Notes: generated from the sequence alone by a model not told the origin. Counted from the first letter of the stretch, positions 43,564 through 52,721 are shown. The stretch: DNA of 64,000 nucleotides from UBA7330 sp043554545 (GCA_043554545.1 CP121337.1:1-64000), one strand, 5' to 3'. Translations and numbers: made by a program.

Positions 43564-45606
43564 CTAATACAAACCAAAATACTTCCTCATGAACCACTCA
43601 GAAAAAAGCAGAATACATATGACTGCAATAATCCAAAGGCTATTGATTAGCGGGAAATAAGATTCTCTGGTTCTTATAATACTTTGAAAAGATTTGGCTG
43701 AAAGGTCTGCTTCAAGTTGTTCTAATTGGCTATAATGGTAAAATTTTCCGTTTGACTTCTGAGATACTTGTTTTAGCAGGTTGTGGTTCGCAGTCAAATC
43801 AAGGGCTTCAATTTGCAATGATTCCACTAGAAATTCTCCCTGGTCCAAAAGTGGTTCTCCGGTACCAAGTACTTTTGCCTGATATTTGTAAATGCCTTGC
43901 TTTAGCGTTCCTATATTGAAAGCACTGTTGAGTGGACTGTCAACGAGCTCATATGTTCTGGTCTCTCCCTCTTCGGAAGAGATGCTTAAAGTGATGCTGT
44001 TGCCATAGCTTCTTTCAAAGATTTCATCATACACCTGCGTATCAATAAAAATACGATCCCCTTCCTGGTAAACACTTTGTCTCGCATTGGCAGTAAAACG
44101 TTCCTTATTAGTTCTGATGCTGAGGAATTGAATTGTTTTTAGAATAAGTTCATCAAAAAGGTCTGAATTCTCCTGAAGCGCAGCCTCTTGCAGTCTCCAT
44201 TGCCAAAGTCCGGTCCCAATATTAACAGCTGTCTTTTGAGATCCGTCATCGTAAAAGAACATCAAGGGCTTTGTCGTCTCTATAGATCCTACTTTCTGAA
44301 AGAGTAAGATATCTGTTGGACCATTCAATTCGTAGTCTCCGAAATACACTTCTACTGGCGGGACCTGAATAAAGTGATCCAGGTTGTTTTCGTTTAATTC
44401 AAATTTTCTAAATGATTTATTTATCGCAGGCCTAACCAGGTCTTTTTGGTTGCCACGTGTGTCTATTTTCAAAAACGGCAGCTTATTTATTTCGTTGACC
44501 CTGGATTTTGAATCAAGGATCAACCATTTTCCGCTCGATTTGTACGCATGTCTAATGGGTTTTCTAAACGGTGCATATTCAATAATCACATCGTATGTTT
44601 CCTCTTTTTGGGGTTCATAAATACCCGGGATATAAATAATCGTCTCGTAATTCCCGGTTTCAGATAAAGTTTGTCGAATGGCTTTAATGTCGGGATGTGG
44701 CGCAGGGGAAATGATGAGTACCTTTTCTTTGCCCTCTATTATTTCGATGAAGATGTCTTTCTTATTGTTTTCTAAAGTTGATTCTCCGTCAACTCCCGGA
44801 ATGGTGATCGTGAGATGTAAGAGGCTTGAGCTATTTGCTTCTAATTCGAAATCAACATCTGTCAATGCATCTGATAACCTTACGGTTTTATTCGCTACTA
44901 GATTCCCGGATTCCCGGATATTAATTTTCACCAGCTGGTTACTAAAGCCCCTTTGCTCTATCAATAGTCGGACAGGGAACTTGTTTCCCTGATAAGCCAC
45001 CCGGTTGTGCCGTACTTCCTTGATTGAGATGTCACGTGGTGGTATCGTATCTCCCATCCCAACTGTATAAACAGGATATGGATAATTTAAATAGGCAGGA
45101 GAAAGGCCTTCATTGTAGATCCCGTCAGAGAGGAATAGTATACCTCCCACGTTTTTACCATCATATGCACTTTCAAAGAGTTTAAAAATCGATGAAAGGT
45201 TACTGGAAGGCTGGTCGAAAGACAGGGTGTCTGATCTTTCTTCAAGGTCATAGGATGCAACCTGATAATTATGATCCATTTTATTCTGTAGATCTGATAT
45301 TTTTCCAGATATATCAGCCAGGGTTCCTTGTTCCATTCTCATAGAGACAGAGGAGGAATTGTCATTTACAATCAGAAAGATAGGATCATCTTCTTCATTG
45401 ACAGCAAGCCTCAGAATGGGGTTAAGCAGCAGCAATCCCAGGAGAAGGAGACTGGTAAAACGCAAAAATCCCAGTAAGACACTTAAATTTTTATGCCACG
45501 GAATGTCTTTTTTACTATAAAGTAAAAAGGCAAGACCAGCAGCTATCAGGATAATCAGGATTACCCATCCTGCAGAAATATCAAAGGAATAAAATGTATC
45601 GTTCAT
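43564..45606 (-). CDS. Large membrane protein with VWA-like domain (conserved in Bacteroidota)
   Basis: A 680-residue membrane protein. Two N-terminal helices (about 13-30, 43-62) are followed by a von Willebrand A-like region: FLIVNDNSSSVSM (MIDAS-like D-x-S-x-S), GGILFLSDGIYNEG, then beta-sandwich and glutamine-amidotransferase-like segments (KVLIISPAPHPDIKAIRQ), and a last C-terminal TM (LINSLWIIAVICILLFSEWFM). This fits the BatA-neighbour/VWA-type proteins of Bacteroidota. Its function is unknown; a role in envelope or stress response is inferred. It is 52 bases downstream of fabG on the same strand and may be in one operon. Confidence 0.65.
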   Translation of the reverse strand: MNDTFYSFDISAGWVILIILIAAGLAFLLYSKKDIPWHKNLSVLLGFLRFTSLLLLGLLLLNPILRLAVNEEDDPIFLIVNDNSSSVSMRMEQGTLADISGKISDLQNKMDHNYQVASYDLEERSDTLSFDQPSSNLSSIFKLFESAYDGKNVGGILFLSDGIYNEGLSPAYLNYPYPVYTVGMGDTIPPRDISIKEVRHNRVAYQGNKFPVRLLIEQRGFSNQLVKINIRESGNLVANKTVRLSDALTDVDFELEANSSSLLHLTITIPGVDGESTLENNKKDIFIEIIEGKEKVLIISPAPHPDIKAIRQTLSETGNYETIIYIPGIYEPQKEETYDVIIEYAPFRKPIRHAYKSSGKWLILDSKSRVNEINKLPFLKIDTRGNQKDLVRPAINKSFRKFELNENNLDHFIQVPPVEVYFGDYELNGPTDILLFQKVGSIETTKPLMFFYDDGSQKTAVNIGTGLWQWRLQEAALQENSDLFDELILKTIQFLSIRTNKERFTANARQSVYQEGDRIFIDTQVYDEIFERSYGNSITLSISSEEGETRTYELVDSPLNSAFNIGTLKQGIYKYQAKVLGTGEPLLDQGEFLVESLQIEALDLTANHNLLKQVSQKSNGKFYHYSQLEQLEADLSAKSFQSIIRTRESYFPLINSLWIIAVICILLFSEWFMRKYFGLY

Positions 45607-45657
45607 TTCGCAAGCTGTTCATGGAATAAACGACTAAACGCCTATAGTGTTGGATAA

Positions 45658-46404
45658 TTAGGTAAGCATTCCGCCATCTACCTGTAATACCTGTCCCGTA
45701 ATATAGGCAGACATATCCGAAGCCAGGAAAACGCAGGCATCTGCAACATCTTCAGGGTTTCCACCGCGTTTGAGCGGGATGGCATCTCTCCAACTCTGAA
45801 CAGTCTTTTCATCTAATACCTCAGTCATTTCAGTTTCAATAAATCCGGGAGCGATCGCATTACATCTGATGTTTCTAGATCCCAATTCTAATGCGACAGA
45901 TTTAGTGAATCCAATGATTCCTGCTTTTGACGCTGCATAGTTAGCCTGTCCAGGATTTCCTTTGATGCCTACTACTGATGACATGTTAATAATTGATCCA
46001 CTTCTTTTCTTCATGAATGTTCTGGAGGATGCTTTTACTGTATTGAAGCAGGACTTTAGGTTTACATTCATGATATCATCCCACATCTCTTCAGTCATCC
46101 GCATCAATAGGTTATCTTTTGTGATGCCAGCATTATTTACTAAAATATCTAAAGTCCCAAAATCTTCAACGACTGCATTTATCAGTTCTTCTGCCGCTTT
46201 ATAGTCAGAAGCATCAGACCGATAGCCTTTTGCTTTGACTCCTTTTTCACTAAGTTCTTTTTCTAATGCCTCACCTTTTTCTACACTGGATAAGTAGGTA
46301 AAGGCCACGCTGGCTCCATTTTCTGCAAATTTCATGGCAATAGATTTGCCTATTCCTTTCGATGCTCCTGTGATTAAAGCAATTTTTCCTTCAAGTAACT
46401 TCAT
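45658..46404 (-). CDS. fabG: 3-oxoacyl-ACP reductase FabG
   Basis: A 248-residue short-chain dehydrogenase. Motifs: ITGASKGIG (TGxxxGIG for NADPH), NNAG, catalytic Ser in INMSSVVGIKG, YxxxK in YAASKAG, and the family end SAYITGQVLQVDGGM. It reduces 3-oxoacyl-ACP in fatty-acid elongation. ATG at 46404 (MKLLEGKIALIT) is chosen because the longer reading adds 19 residues with no family counterpart. The assignment to FabG rather than another SDR is based on length and overall match. Confidence 0.92.
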   Translation of the reverse strand: MKLLEGKIALITGASKGIGKSIAMKFAENGASVAFTYLSSVEKGEALEKELSEKGVKAKGYRSDASDYKAAEELINAVVEDFGTLDILVNNAGITKDNLLMRMTEEMWDDIMNVNLKSCFNTVKASSRTFMKKRSGSIINMSSVVGIKGNPGQANYAASKAGIIGFTKSVALELGSRNIRCNAIAPGFIETEMTEVLDEKTVQSWRDAIPLKRGGNPEDVADACVFLASDMSAYITGQVLQVDGGMLT

Positions 46405-46487
46405 CTGATTCTTTTTTGCTAAAATATAAATTGCGTGGCTAAATGATGACTTTTTCGTCAATGACCTTAAATTAATTTCTAACGACT

Positions 46488-46495
46488 TAAATTTG
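46488..46495 (+). promoter_or_regulatory. -7 promoter element TAAATTTG (lpd)
   Basis: Exact TAnnTTTG, 35 bases before the lpd ATG. Confidence 0.55.
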
Positions 46496-46530
46496 CAGAG
46501 ATTAGTAACTCAAATTAAAATACACAAAAT

Positions 46531-47925
46531 ATGGCATCACAATATGATTTGTTGATTGTTGGTAGTGGGCCCGGAGGATATGTAGCTGCAATTAGGGCAT
46601 CTCAATTAGGAATGAAAGTAGGCGTAGTAGAAAAAGCTGAGTTGGGTGGTATATGCCTCAACTGGGGTTGTATACCCACAAAAGCGCTATTGAAAAGCGC
46701 TCAGGTGTTTGAATATGTGAGCCATGCAAAAGATTACGGTGTGGATGTGAAGTCTGCTTCTGCTGATTTTGCAGGCATGGTAAAAAGAAGTCGTGATGTC
46801 GCTGATAGTAACAGCAAGGGTATCCAATTCTTATTCAAGAAGAATAAGATTGAAGTAATTAATGGAACTGCTCTTCTGAAGAAAGGCAAAAAACTAGAGG
46901 TTACTGATGATAAGGGTAAGAAAACCGAGTACGCCGCAAAAAATATTATTCTGGCAACGGGAGCGAGGTCTCGTGAATTGCCAGCATTGAAAATTGATAA
47001 CGAAAAAATTATCGGCTACCGAAAAGCCATGGTTATGGAAAAGCAACCAAAGAAGATGGTTGTTGTAGGATCTGGTGCCATTGGTGTTGAGTTTGCCTAT
47101 TTCTACAATGCTATAGGCACTGAAGTAACAATCGTTGAGTTTTTGCCAAATGTTGTGCCTGTAGAAGATGAGGAAGTAAGCAAGGCACTGGAAAGATCCT
47201 TCAAGAAGAATGGAATTAAGATCATGACAAGCAGTGAGGTGACCAATGTGGACACCAAGGGTAAGGGATGTAAAGTCATTGTAAAAACCAGCAAAGGAGA
47301 AGAGCAAATTGATTGTGACGTAGTCCTTTCAGCAGTAGGAGTGGCAACAAATATCGAAGGGTTAGGCCTTGAGGAAACAGGGGTAAAAACGGAGAGAGGT
47401 AAGGTAACCGTGGATGACTATTACAAGACTAACGTTGATGGTGTCTATGCCATTGGAGATATTGTCAAAGGGCCTGCACTGGCTCACGTGGCATCCGCAG
47501 AAGGCATCATCTGTGTGGAGAAAATTGCTGGTCAAAATCCAAAGCCACTGGATTATAATAACATCCCTGGCTGTACTTATTGCTCTCCGGAAATTGCTTC
47601 TGTTGGATATACAGAAAAAGCGGCTAAAGAAGCTGGTTATGAGATCAAAGTTGGGAAATTTCCTTTTTCAGCTTCAGGAAAGGCTAAAGCTGCCGGAGCT
47701 ACCGAAGGTTTCGTAAAAGTAATTTTTGATGCGAAGTATGGCGAATGGCTTGGTTGTCACATGATCGGTTCTAATGTTACTGAAATAATAGCTGAAGCGG
47801 TTGCAGCCAGAAAGCTGGAAACGACCGGACATGAAATCATTAAGACCGTTCATCCGCACCCTACAATGTCTGAAGCAGTCATGGAAGCTGCTGCTGCTGC
47901 CTATGATGAAGTTATTCACATATAG
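46531..47925 (+). CDS. lpdA: Dihydrolipoyl dehydrogenase
   Basis: A 464-residue FAD flavoprotein that reoxidises dihydrolipoamide in 2-oxoacid dehydrogenase complexes. GSGPGGYVAAIRASQLG is the FAD fold, GGICLNWGCIPTKALL holds the redox cysteines C42 and C47, VVGSGAIGVEFAYFY is the NAD fold, and HPHPTMSEA gives the catalytic H443/E448 pair. Full-length and well conserved. It is monocistronic: the next gene follows a terminator. Confidence 0.95.
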   Translation: MASQYDLLIVGSGPGGYVAAIRASQLGMKVGVVEKAELGGICLNWGCIPTKALLKSAQVFEYVSHAKDYGVDVKSASADFAGMVKRSRDVADSNSKGIQFLFKKNKIEVINGTALLKKGKKLEVTDDKGKKTEYAAKNIILATGARSRELPALKIDNEKIIGYRKAMVMEKQPKKMVVVGSGAIGVEFAYFYNAIGTEVTIVEFLPNVVPVEDEEVSKALERSFKKNGIKIMTSSEVTNVDTKGKGCKVIVKTSKGEEQIDCDVVLSAVGVATNIEGLGLEETGVKTERGKVTVDDYYKTNVDGVYAIGDIVKGPALAHVASAEGIICVEKIAGQNPKPLDYNNIPGCTYCSPEIASVGYTEKAAKEAGYEIKVGKFPFSASGKAKAAGATEGFVKVIFDAKYGEWLGCHMIGSNVTEIIAEAVAARKLETTGHEIIKTVHPHPTMSEAVMEAAAAAYDEVIHI

Positions 47926-47950
47926 TAGGGATAAGGATTTGAAATAACTT

Positions 47951-47978
47951 AAAACCGGCCAGCGTGCCGGTTTTTTTT
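47951..47978 (+). terminator. Terminator of lpd
   Basis: AACCGGC pairs with GCCGGTT around CAGCGT, then a run of eight T. Confidence 0.88.
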
Positions 47979-47983
47979 ATCTA

Positions 47984-48018
47984 TAAATTTGACTAAATTT
48001 GTCAATAATTAATTTGTC
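47984..48018 (+). promoter_or_regulatory. Triple direct repeat overlapping promoter of the Fic gene
   Basis: TAAATTTGAC (47984), TAAATTTGTC (47994) and TTAATTTGTC (48009-48018) are 10-bp direct repeats ending at the ATG. Two copies are exact TAnnTTTG -7 elements. The XRE domain of the downstream protein could bind them. Confidence 0.5.
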
Positions 48019-49083
48019 ATGTTTAGTCAGCTTATCAAAGATCGTAGGGTATCAAAGGGGATGAAGCTCAGGGAATTGGCTTCCAGTACTGCTATTGATC
48101 AGACTTTATTGAGTCGCTTTGAAAAAGGAGATCGAATCCCCACTGAGCAACAAATGGTAGGCCTGGCAGAAGCTTTAGCGCTTGATCACAGGACAGCTAG
48201 AGTTGAATGGATGACTGATAAAGTACTGAAAGTTATAAAATACGATCCTGTAGGCATGGAGGCTTTGCAACTGGCAGAATCAAGAGTTGAGTATCTGGTT
48301 CGAAAGCATGCAAAGGACCGCCCTGTATTGCCCAAGGTAATCTCACAGAAGCTAGAGGTCCTTGATGCGTTGAAGTTGAAGTGGGAAAAGCGCCCAAAGA
48401 TGGGTATCTCACAACTCAAACGGATGCATGAGTATTTTGATGTGGATTATACCTATGAGAGCAATCGCATTGAAGGAAATACGCTTTCCTTACAAGAGAC
48501 TGCCCTTGTTGTGAATGAGGGCCTCACAATTGGCGGTAAGTCCATGAGAGAGCATCTCGAGGCAATTAACCACCAGGAGGCCATCACATTTGTCAGGGGT
48601 TTAGTGACGCGTAAAGAAAGTTTTGGCAAACGCGTATTGCTTGAGCTTCATCAATTGGTTTTAAAAGGGGTTGATTCTCGTAATGCTGGTACTTATCGGA
48701 CGGTCCCGGTCAGAATATCCGGCAGTGAAACAGAATTGCCACAGCCATATCTTCTTGATCAGATGATGAATGACTATTTTGAGTTCTATGCCATTCAAAA
48801 GAATAACCTACATCCTGTAATCCTGGCAGCTGAGATGCATGAAAGATTGGTGAGTATTCACCCTTTTGTAGATGGGAATGGAAGGACAGCAAGACTTGTG
48901 ATGAATCTTGTACTTTTGATTCATGGGTATACCCGAGCAAATATTAAGGGTAATACAGAAAGTAGAATGAATTATTATCGAGCTATTCAAAGTGTGCAAG
49001 AAGATGCTAACCCTGAACCTTTTTATCAGCTTGTAGTTGAGGAGGCGATTCGCTCAATTCAAGCTCATCTCAAATTGTTATAA
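48019..49083 (+). CDS. Fic family AMP-transferase with N-terminal XRE HTH
   Basis: A 354-residue protein. The first 60 residues are an XRE helix-turn-helix (LIKDRRVSKGMKLRELASSTAIDQTLLSRFEKGDR). The C-terminal Fic domain has HPFVDGNGRTAR (281-292), the canonical HPFx(D/E)GN(G/K)R. S148-N-R-I-E152-G153 in YESNRIEGNTL is the inhibitory (S/T)xxxE(G/N) helix on the N-terminal side, so it is a self-inhibited (class II-like) Fic that AMPylates a target on release. Such XRE-Fic proteins may act as toxins or regulators; no antitoxin gene is adjacent. Confidence 0.88.
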   Translation: MFSQLIKDRRVSKGMKLRELASSTAIDQTLLSRFEKGDRIPTEQQMVGLAEALALDHRTARVEWMTDKVLKVIKYDPVGMEALQLAESRVEYLVRKHAKDRPVLPKVISQKLEVLDALKLKWEKRPKMGISQLKRMHEYFDVDYTYESNRIEGNTLSLQETALVVNEGLTIGGKSMREHLEAINHQEAITFVRGLVTRKESFGKRVLLELHQLVLKGVDSRNAGTYRTVPVRISGSETELPQPYLLDQMMNDYFEFYAIQKNNLHPVILAAEMHERLVSIHPFVDGNGRTARLVMNLVLLIHGYTRANIKGNTESRMNYYRAIQSVQEDANPEPFYQLVVEEAIRSIQAHLKLL

Positions 49084-49111
49084 CTAGAACCTCTTTAAAG
49101 AGGTTCTAGTT
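49082..49111. terminator. Bidirectional perfect hairpin between convergent genes
   Basis: A 30-base perfect inverted repeat, AACTAGAACCTCTTT with AAAGAGGTTCTAGTT. It contains the stop codons of both the Fic gene and metX. Termination is likely in both directions although no long T run follows. Confidence 0.7.
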
Positions 49112-50083
49112 ATTCAGGAAATCTTTTAGAACCTCAGATAGTTGCTGAGCTTCAATCAGAAACCCATCATGTCCATAATTGGATTCAATTACTTTAAATG
49201 TGCTATTTGGTATGTGTTTTGAAATGAATTCCTGCTCATGAATAGGAAAAAGCATATCTGAGTCTATCCCAATTACCACCGCTTTAGATTTAATCCTTTT
49301 TAGTGCTGCCTCAGCGGATCCAAAATGCCTGCCAATGTGATGGCTATCCATGGCTTTTGAAAGTGTGTGATAGCTCTCAAGCGTAAATCTTTTTCTTAAT
49401 TTTTCTCCCTGGTAACGCTGATAGGAAGCAGCAGAAAAATGATCCCATCTTTGATCTACATCTAATTGGGAATTCCCATAAGTTTTGTAGCTACGGTAGG
49501 ACAGCATAGCAATTGCTCTGGCCGTCTCTAATCCTTTTGATGGGTCAATGTTCTCAAGTGCCATTCGTTGTGCTTCATTGAAGGCGATGCCCCATGGAGA
49601 ATGGAAAGCATTTGTTGCCAGAGGCACAATTTTCTCAAACAGTTCTGGTTCCTGAACGGCCCACTCCAGCAACTGCTGTCCGCCCATTGATCCGCCAATG
49701 CCCAGGTTTATTTTCTTGATACCTAAATGCTGCTTTAATTTTTTATGTGCAGCAACCATATCTGCGATGGTAATCAGTGGAAATTTGGCATTTCTGGGAC
49801 CTGTCGTACCATAGCACGATCCCAGCATGTTGGCACAGATAATAAAGTGATCTTCAGGATTGATAACCTCACCTTCACCTACTACTCCTGGCCACCATTC
49901 CACAGGGTCGCTATTGGCAGTCAGCGCATGAAAGACCCAGATGACATTAGTCTTGGTCTTATTCATTTGTCCATAGGTAGTGTATCGGATACTCAGGTCC
50001 TCCAGAATATCTCCGCAATCCAATACCAATGGTGCGTTGACATGAAATGTTGTGGTGTTTTGTTGCACTTTAATTGCTTCCAT
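49106..50083 (-). CDS. metX: Homoserine O-acetyltransferase
   Basis: A 325-residue alpha/beta-hydrolase-fold acetyltransferase, first step of the direct methionine route. The nucleophile Ser is in GGSMGG (GxSxG), an acidic residue is in IDSDMLFP, and His in YGHDGFL; NVIWVFHALTANSDP and ANMLGSCYGTTGPRN are typical MetX segments. ATG at 50083 is chosen; ATG at 50095 would extend it by four residues. It overlaps the end of metY by 14 bases, so the two are coupled and both governed by the SAM riboswitch. Confidence 0.93.
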   Translation of the reverse strand: MEAIKVQQNTTTFHVNAPLVLDCGDILEDLSIRYTTYGQMNKTKTNVIWVFHALTANSDPVEWWPGVVGEGEVINPEDHFIICANMLGSCYGTTGPRNAKFPLITIADMVAAHKKLKQHLGIKKINLGIGGSMGGQQLLEWAVQEPELFEKIVPLATNAFHSPWGIAFNEAQRMALENIDPSKGLETARAIAMLSYRSYKTYGNSQLDVDQRWDHFSAASYQRYQGEKLRKRFTLESYHTLSKAMDSHHIGRHFGSAEAALKRIKSKAVVIGIDSDMLFPIHEQEFISKHIPNSTFKVIESNYGHDGFLIEAQQLSEVLKDFLNN

Positions 50084-51386
50084 ATACTTTATCAAACGCT
50101 TGCGTTAAATCTGCTTTCAAATCTTCGACGTGTTCAATTCCAACGGATAGCCTCAATGAGTTAGGTAATACACCGGCAGCCTTTTGTTCCTCATCGCTTA
50201 ATTGTTGATGCGTTGTTGCAGCAGGCTGTATGATAAGGGTTTTGGAGTCTCCAACATTGGCCAGGTGACTAATTAAGCCCAGGCTATCAACCAATTTAGT
50301 TGCTTGTTCTTTGTCTCCTTTTAATTCGAATGACAAAACACCACCAAATCCTTTTTTAAGATATTTCTTAGCATTTTTATTGTAACTACTGCTCTCTAAG
50401 CCAGGGTAATTCACTTTACTGACGTTCGGATTTTTTTCCAGCCATTTAGCCAGGTCAAGTGCATTGTTTACTGTTCTTTCCATTCTCAAAGAAAGTGTCT
50501 CAAGGCCTTGCGTAAGCAGGAAAGAGTTGAATGGACTCAATGCCGGTCCGAAGTCTCTCAATCCCTCCACTCTTGCGCGAATTGCAAAAGCAATATTTGG
50601 GAGACCCAGTGGATTGTTTTCTCCGAAAACATCCCAAAACACTAACCCATGATATCCTTCAGACGGCTCCGTGAATTGAGAGAATTTCCCATTTCCCCAA
50701 TTGTAATTCCCACCATCTACTATTACACCACCGATAGAAGTACCATGTCCACCAATCCATTTTGTAGCTGATTCTACGACTACTGCAGCACCATGTGCCA
50801 AAGGCTGGAAAAGATATCCACCTGCTCCAAATGTGTTGTCAACGATTAAAGGAATGTCATGTTTTTTCGCTACTGCTGCCACGGCATCAAAATCGGGAAT
50901 GTTAAATCCTGGGTTTCCGATTGTCTCCAGATAAATAGCCTTGGTTTTATCGTCTATCAGCTTTTCAAATTCATCTGCTTGATCATTTTTGGCAAAACGA
51001 GCCTCAATTCCAATGCGCTTAAACGCAACTTTAAACTGATTGTAGGAACCACCATAGAGAAATGGTGTTGAAACGAAGTTCTCACCTGCTGAAAGAATGT
51101 TGTTTAGGGCAATGAACTGTGCAGCCTGTCCAGAACCGACCGCTACAGCTGCTACGCCACCTTCCAGTGCTGCTATTCTTTTTTCAAATACATCTGTAGT
51201 GGGATTCATGATCCTGGTATAGATGTTGCCAAATTCTTTTAATGCAAAAAGGTTTGCACCATGTTCTGAATCTTTGAAGGTGAAACTTGTGGTCTGATAG
51301 ATAGGTAATGCTCTTGATCTTGTTGTTTCATCAACTTCCTGACCTGCGTGAACCTGTAGTGTGTCAAAATGTAATGTATTGCTCAT
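50070..51386 (-). CDS. metY: O-acetylhomoserine aminocarboxypropyltransferase (sulfhydrylase)
   Basis: A 438-residue PLP enzyme of the Cys/Met metabolism family that makes homocysteine from O-acetylhomoserine and sulfide. LQVHAGQEVDETTRSRALPIYQTTSF starts it, with YTRIMNPTTDVFEKRIAALEGG, VDNTFGAGGYLFQPLAHGAAVVVESATKWIGGHG (Lys of the Schiff base) and the C-terminal SLRLSVGIEHVEDLKADL. It is the first gene of the metY-metX operon. Length 438 fits the MetY type rather than MetB or MetZ. Confidence 0.93.
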   Translation of the reverse strand: MSNTLHFDTLQVHAGQEVDETTRSRALPIYQTTSFTFKDSEHGANLFALKEFGNIYTRIMNPTTDVFEKRIAALEGGVAAVAVGSGQAAQFIALNNILSAGENFVSTPFLYGGSYNQFKVAFKRIGIEARFAKNDQADEFEKLIDDKTKAIYLETIGNPGFNIPDFDAVAAVAKKHDIPLIVDNTFGAGGYLFQPLAHGAAVVVESATKWIGGHGTSIGGVIVDGGNYNWGNGKFSQFTEPSEGYHGLVFWDVFGENNPLGLPNIAFAIRARVEGLRDFGPALSPFNSFLLTQGLETLSLRMERTVNNALDLAKWLEKNPNVSKVNYPGLESSSYNKNAKKYLKKGFGGVLSFELKGDKEQATKLVDSLGLISHLANVGDSKTLIIQPAATTHQQLSDEEQKAAGVLPNSLRLSVGIEHVEDLKADLTQAFDKVYGSN

Positions 51387-51463
51387 GATGGGGTATTTAT
51401 TTTTTTAATGTTTGAAAATTATAGACAGCTGTAATGCTGCCCAATTAGAACTGGGTAACCAAC

Positions 51464-51512
51464 TTGAAGATCAGCAACAACAATAGCGATCTAACGCATG
51501 TGTGATCTTCAA
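51464..51512 (-). other. Hairpin in metY leader
   Basis: TTGAAGATC (51464-51472) with GATCTTCAA (51504-51512): a 9-bp stem in the leader between the SAM aptamer and metY. No U run follows, so termination is not proved; it may be part of the expression platform. Confidence 0.4.
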
Positions 51513-51583
51513 ACGGGAAACTAATGTACCACCGTCGAGGGTGTATGTACACGAAATGATTTGCTTGTTTTTTTTCATTTATT

Positions 51584-51686
51584 AATCAATTTATCTTTCA
51601 GGAATTAGCACCTTTCCCAATGGTTAGGGGGGAGGTTGCTAGTGCGTCATAGAGCCTGTCTCTCAGCACTTCTCAATAAATCGATT
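51584..51686 (-). ncRNA. SAM-I (S-box) riboswitch
   Basis: On the minus strand, P1 AAUCGAUUUAUU pairs with GAUAAAUUGAUU (12 bp with G-U pairs). The conserved core is present: GAGAGACAGGCUCUAUGAcGCACUAGCAACC, and GGUGCUAAUUCCUG before the P1 3' strand. It lies about 200 bases upstream of metY and turns methionine synthesis off when S-adenosylmethionine is high. The expression platform is not clear. Confidence 0.92.
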
Positions 51687-51702
51687 GCTCGATTTGATAA
51701 TA

Positions 51703-51733
51703 CAAACGTAACCGTCTGGATTCGTTATTCCAA
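51703..51733 (-). promoter_or_regulatory. Promoter of metY riboswitch transcript
   Basis: -7 TACGTTTG (rc of 51703-51710) with TTG (rc of 51731-51733) 20 bases upstream. It would start transcription just before the SAM aptamer. Confidence 0.65.
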
Positions 51734-51745
51734 GAACGTAAATAA

Positions 51746-51773
51746 ATTTATTTTGTTTCGAAGCAAAATAAAT
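51746..51773 (-). terminator. Hairpin terminator of sucD
   Basis: ATTTATTTTG (51746-51755) and CAAAATAAAT (51764-51773), a perfect 10-bp AT stem after sucD, upstream of the metY promoter. Confidence 0.6.
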
Positions 51774-51796
51774 GGGTCTTAAAACAAAGAGAATTC

Positions 51797-52669
51797 TTAG
51801 GAAATAGCCTTTTTCATGGTCTCACCAATATCTGCAGGTGAATAGGAAACGTGTATTCCACATTCTTTCATGATTTTTATTTTTGCTTCAGCGGTGTCAT
51901 CTTTTCCGCCAATTATTGCACCAGCATGACCCATTCTTCTTCCGGCAGGTGCTGTTTGTCCCGCGATGAATCCAACGACAGGCTTTTTATTTCCATTTTC
52001 TTTTATCCATCTGGCAGCTTCAGCTTCATAGTTACCACCTATTTCCCCTATCATCACGATTCCTTCCGTTTCAGGATCTTCCATAAGTAATTGAACAGCC
52101 TCTTTTGTGGAGGTACCAATGATTGGATCGCCACCAATACCAATAGCAGTTGTAATTCCTAATCCAGCTTTTACCACCTGATCTGCTGCTTCATAGGTTA
52201 GTGTTCCTGATTTTGACACGACACCTATATTTCCCTTTTTAAAGACAAAGCCAGGCATGATACCGACTTTTGCTTCTCCCGGAGTAATAACGCCCGGGCA
52301 ATTAGGTCCTACCAATATGGCACCCCTGCTTTTCACATAGGGCTTGGCTGTGATCATATCCTTAACCGGAATGCCTTCTGTAATGGCGATGATTACTTTT
52401 ATGCCTGCGTCCGCAGCCTCCATCATGGCATCCGCCGCGAAAGCTGGCGGCACAAAGATGATGGAAGTATCTGCTCCAGTTTTATCTACGGCATCTTTTA
52501 CCGTGTTGAATACTGGCTTGTCCAAATGCTTCTGGCCTCCTTTGCCGGGGGTTACTCCACCAACGACATTGGTTCCATACTCAATCATTTGGGTAGCATG
52601 GAAAGTACCTTCAGTACCTGTGAAACCTTGAACTATGATTTTAGATGCTTTATTTACGAGGACGCTCAT
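51797..52669 (-). CDS. sucD: Succinyl-CoA synthetase alpha subunit
   Basis: A 290-residue subunit of the TCA-cycle enzyme that couples succinyl-CoA to ATP or GTP synthesis. IVQGFTGTEGTFHA and GGVTPGKGG start the CoA-binding domain, LVGPNCPGVI the CoA loop, and the phosphorylated His is H248 in PAGRRMGHAGAII. Full length. The beta subunit gene (sucC) is not next to it, so the subunits are encoded apart. A good promoter is visible 23 bases upstream of the ATG. Confidence 0.95.
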   Translation of the reverse strand: MSVLVNKASKIIVQGFTGTEGTFHATQMIEYGTNVVGGVTPGKGGQKHLDKPVFNTVKDAVDKTGADTSIIFVPPAFAADAMMEAADAGIKVIIAITEGIPVKDMITAKPYVKSRGAILVGPNCPGVITPGEAKVGIMPGFVFKKGNIGVVSKSGTLTYEAADQVVKAGLGITTAIGIGGDPIIGTSTKEAVQLLMEDPETEGIVMIGEIGGNYEAEAARWIKENGNKKPVVGFIAGQTAPAGRRMGHAGAIIGGKDDTAEAKIKIMKECGIHVSYSPADIGETMKKAIS

Positions 52670-52691
52670 TTTTTGAAATTTATTTGGAGTA

Positions 52692-52721
52692 CAAAAATAT
52701 CCTAAATGCCAGCTTATCCAA
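52692..52721 (-). promoter_or_regulatory. Promoter of sucD
   Basis: -7 TATTTTTG (rc of 52692-52699) with TTG (rc of 52719-52721) 19 bases upstream, a close consensus match. Confidence 0.65.

Noticed and set aside
46894..47307. Minus-strand frames within lpd
   Set aside because: They lie antisense to a well-conserved dihydrolipoyl dehydrogenase and have no protein-family features.
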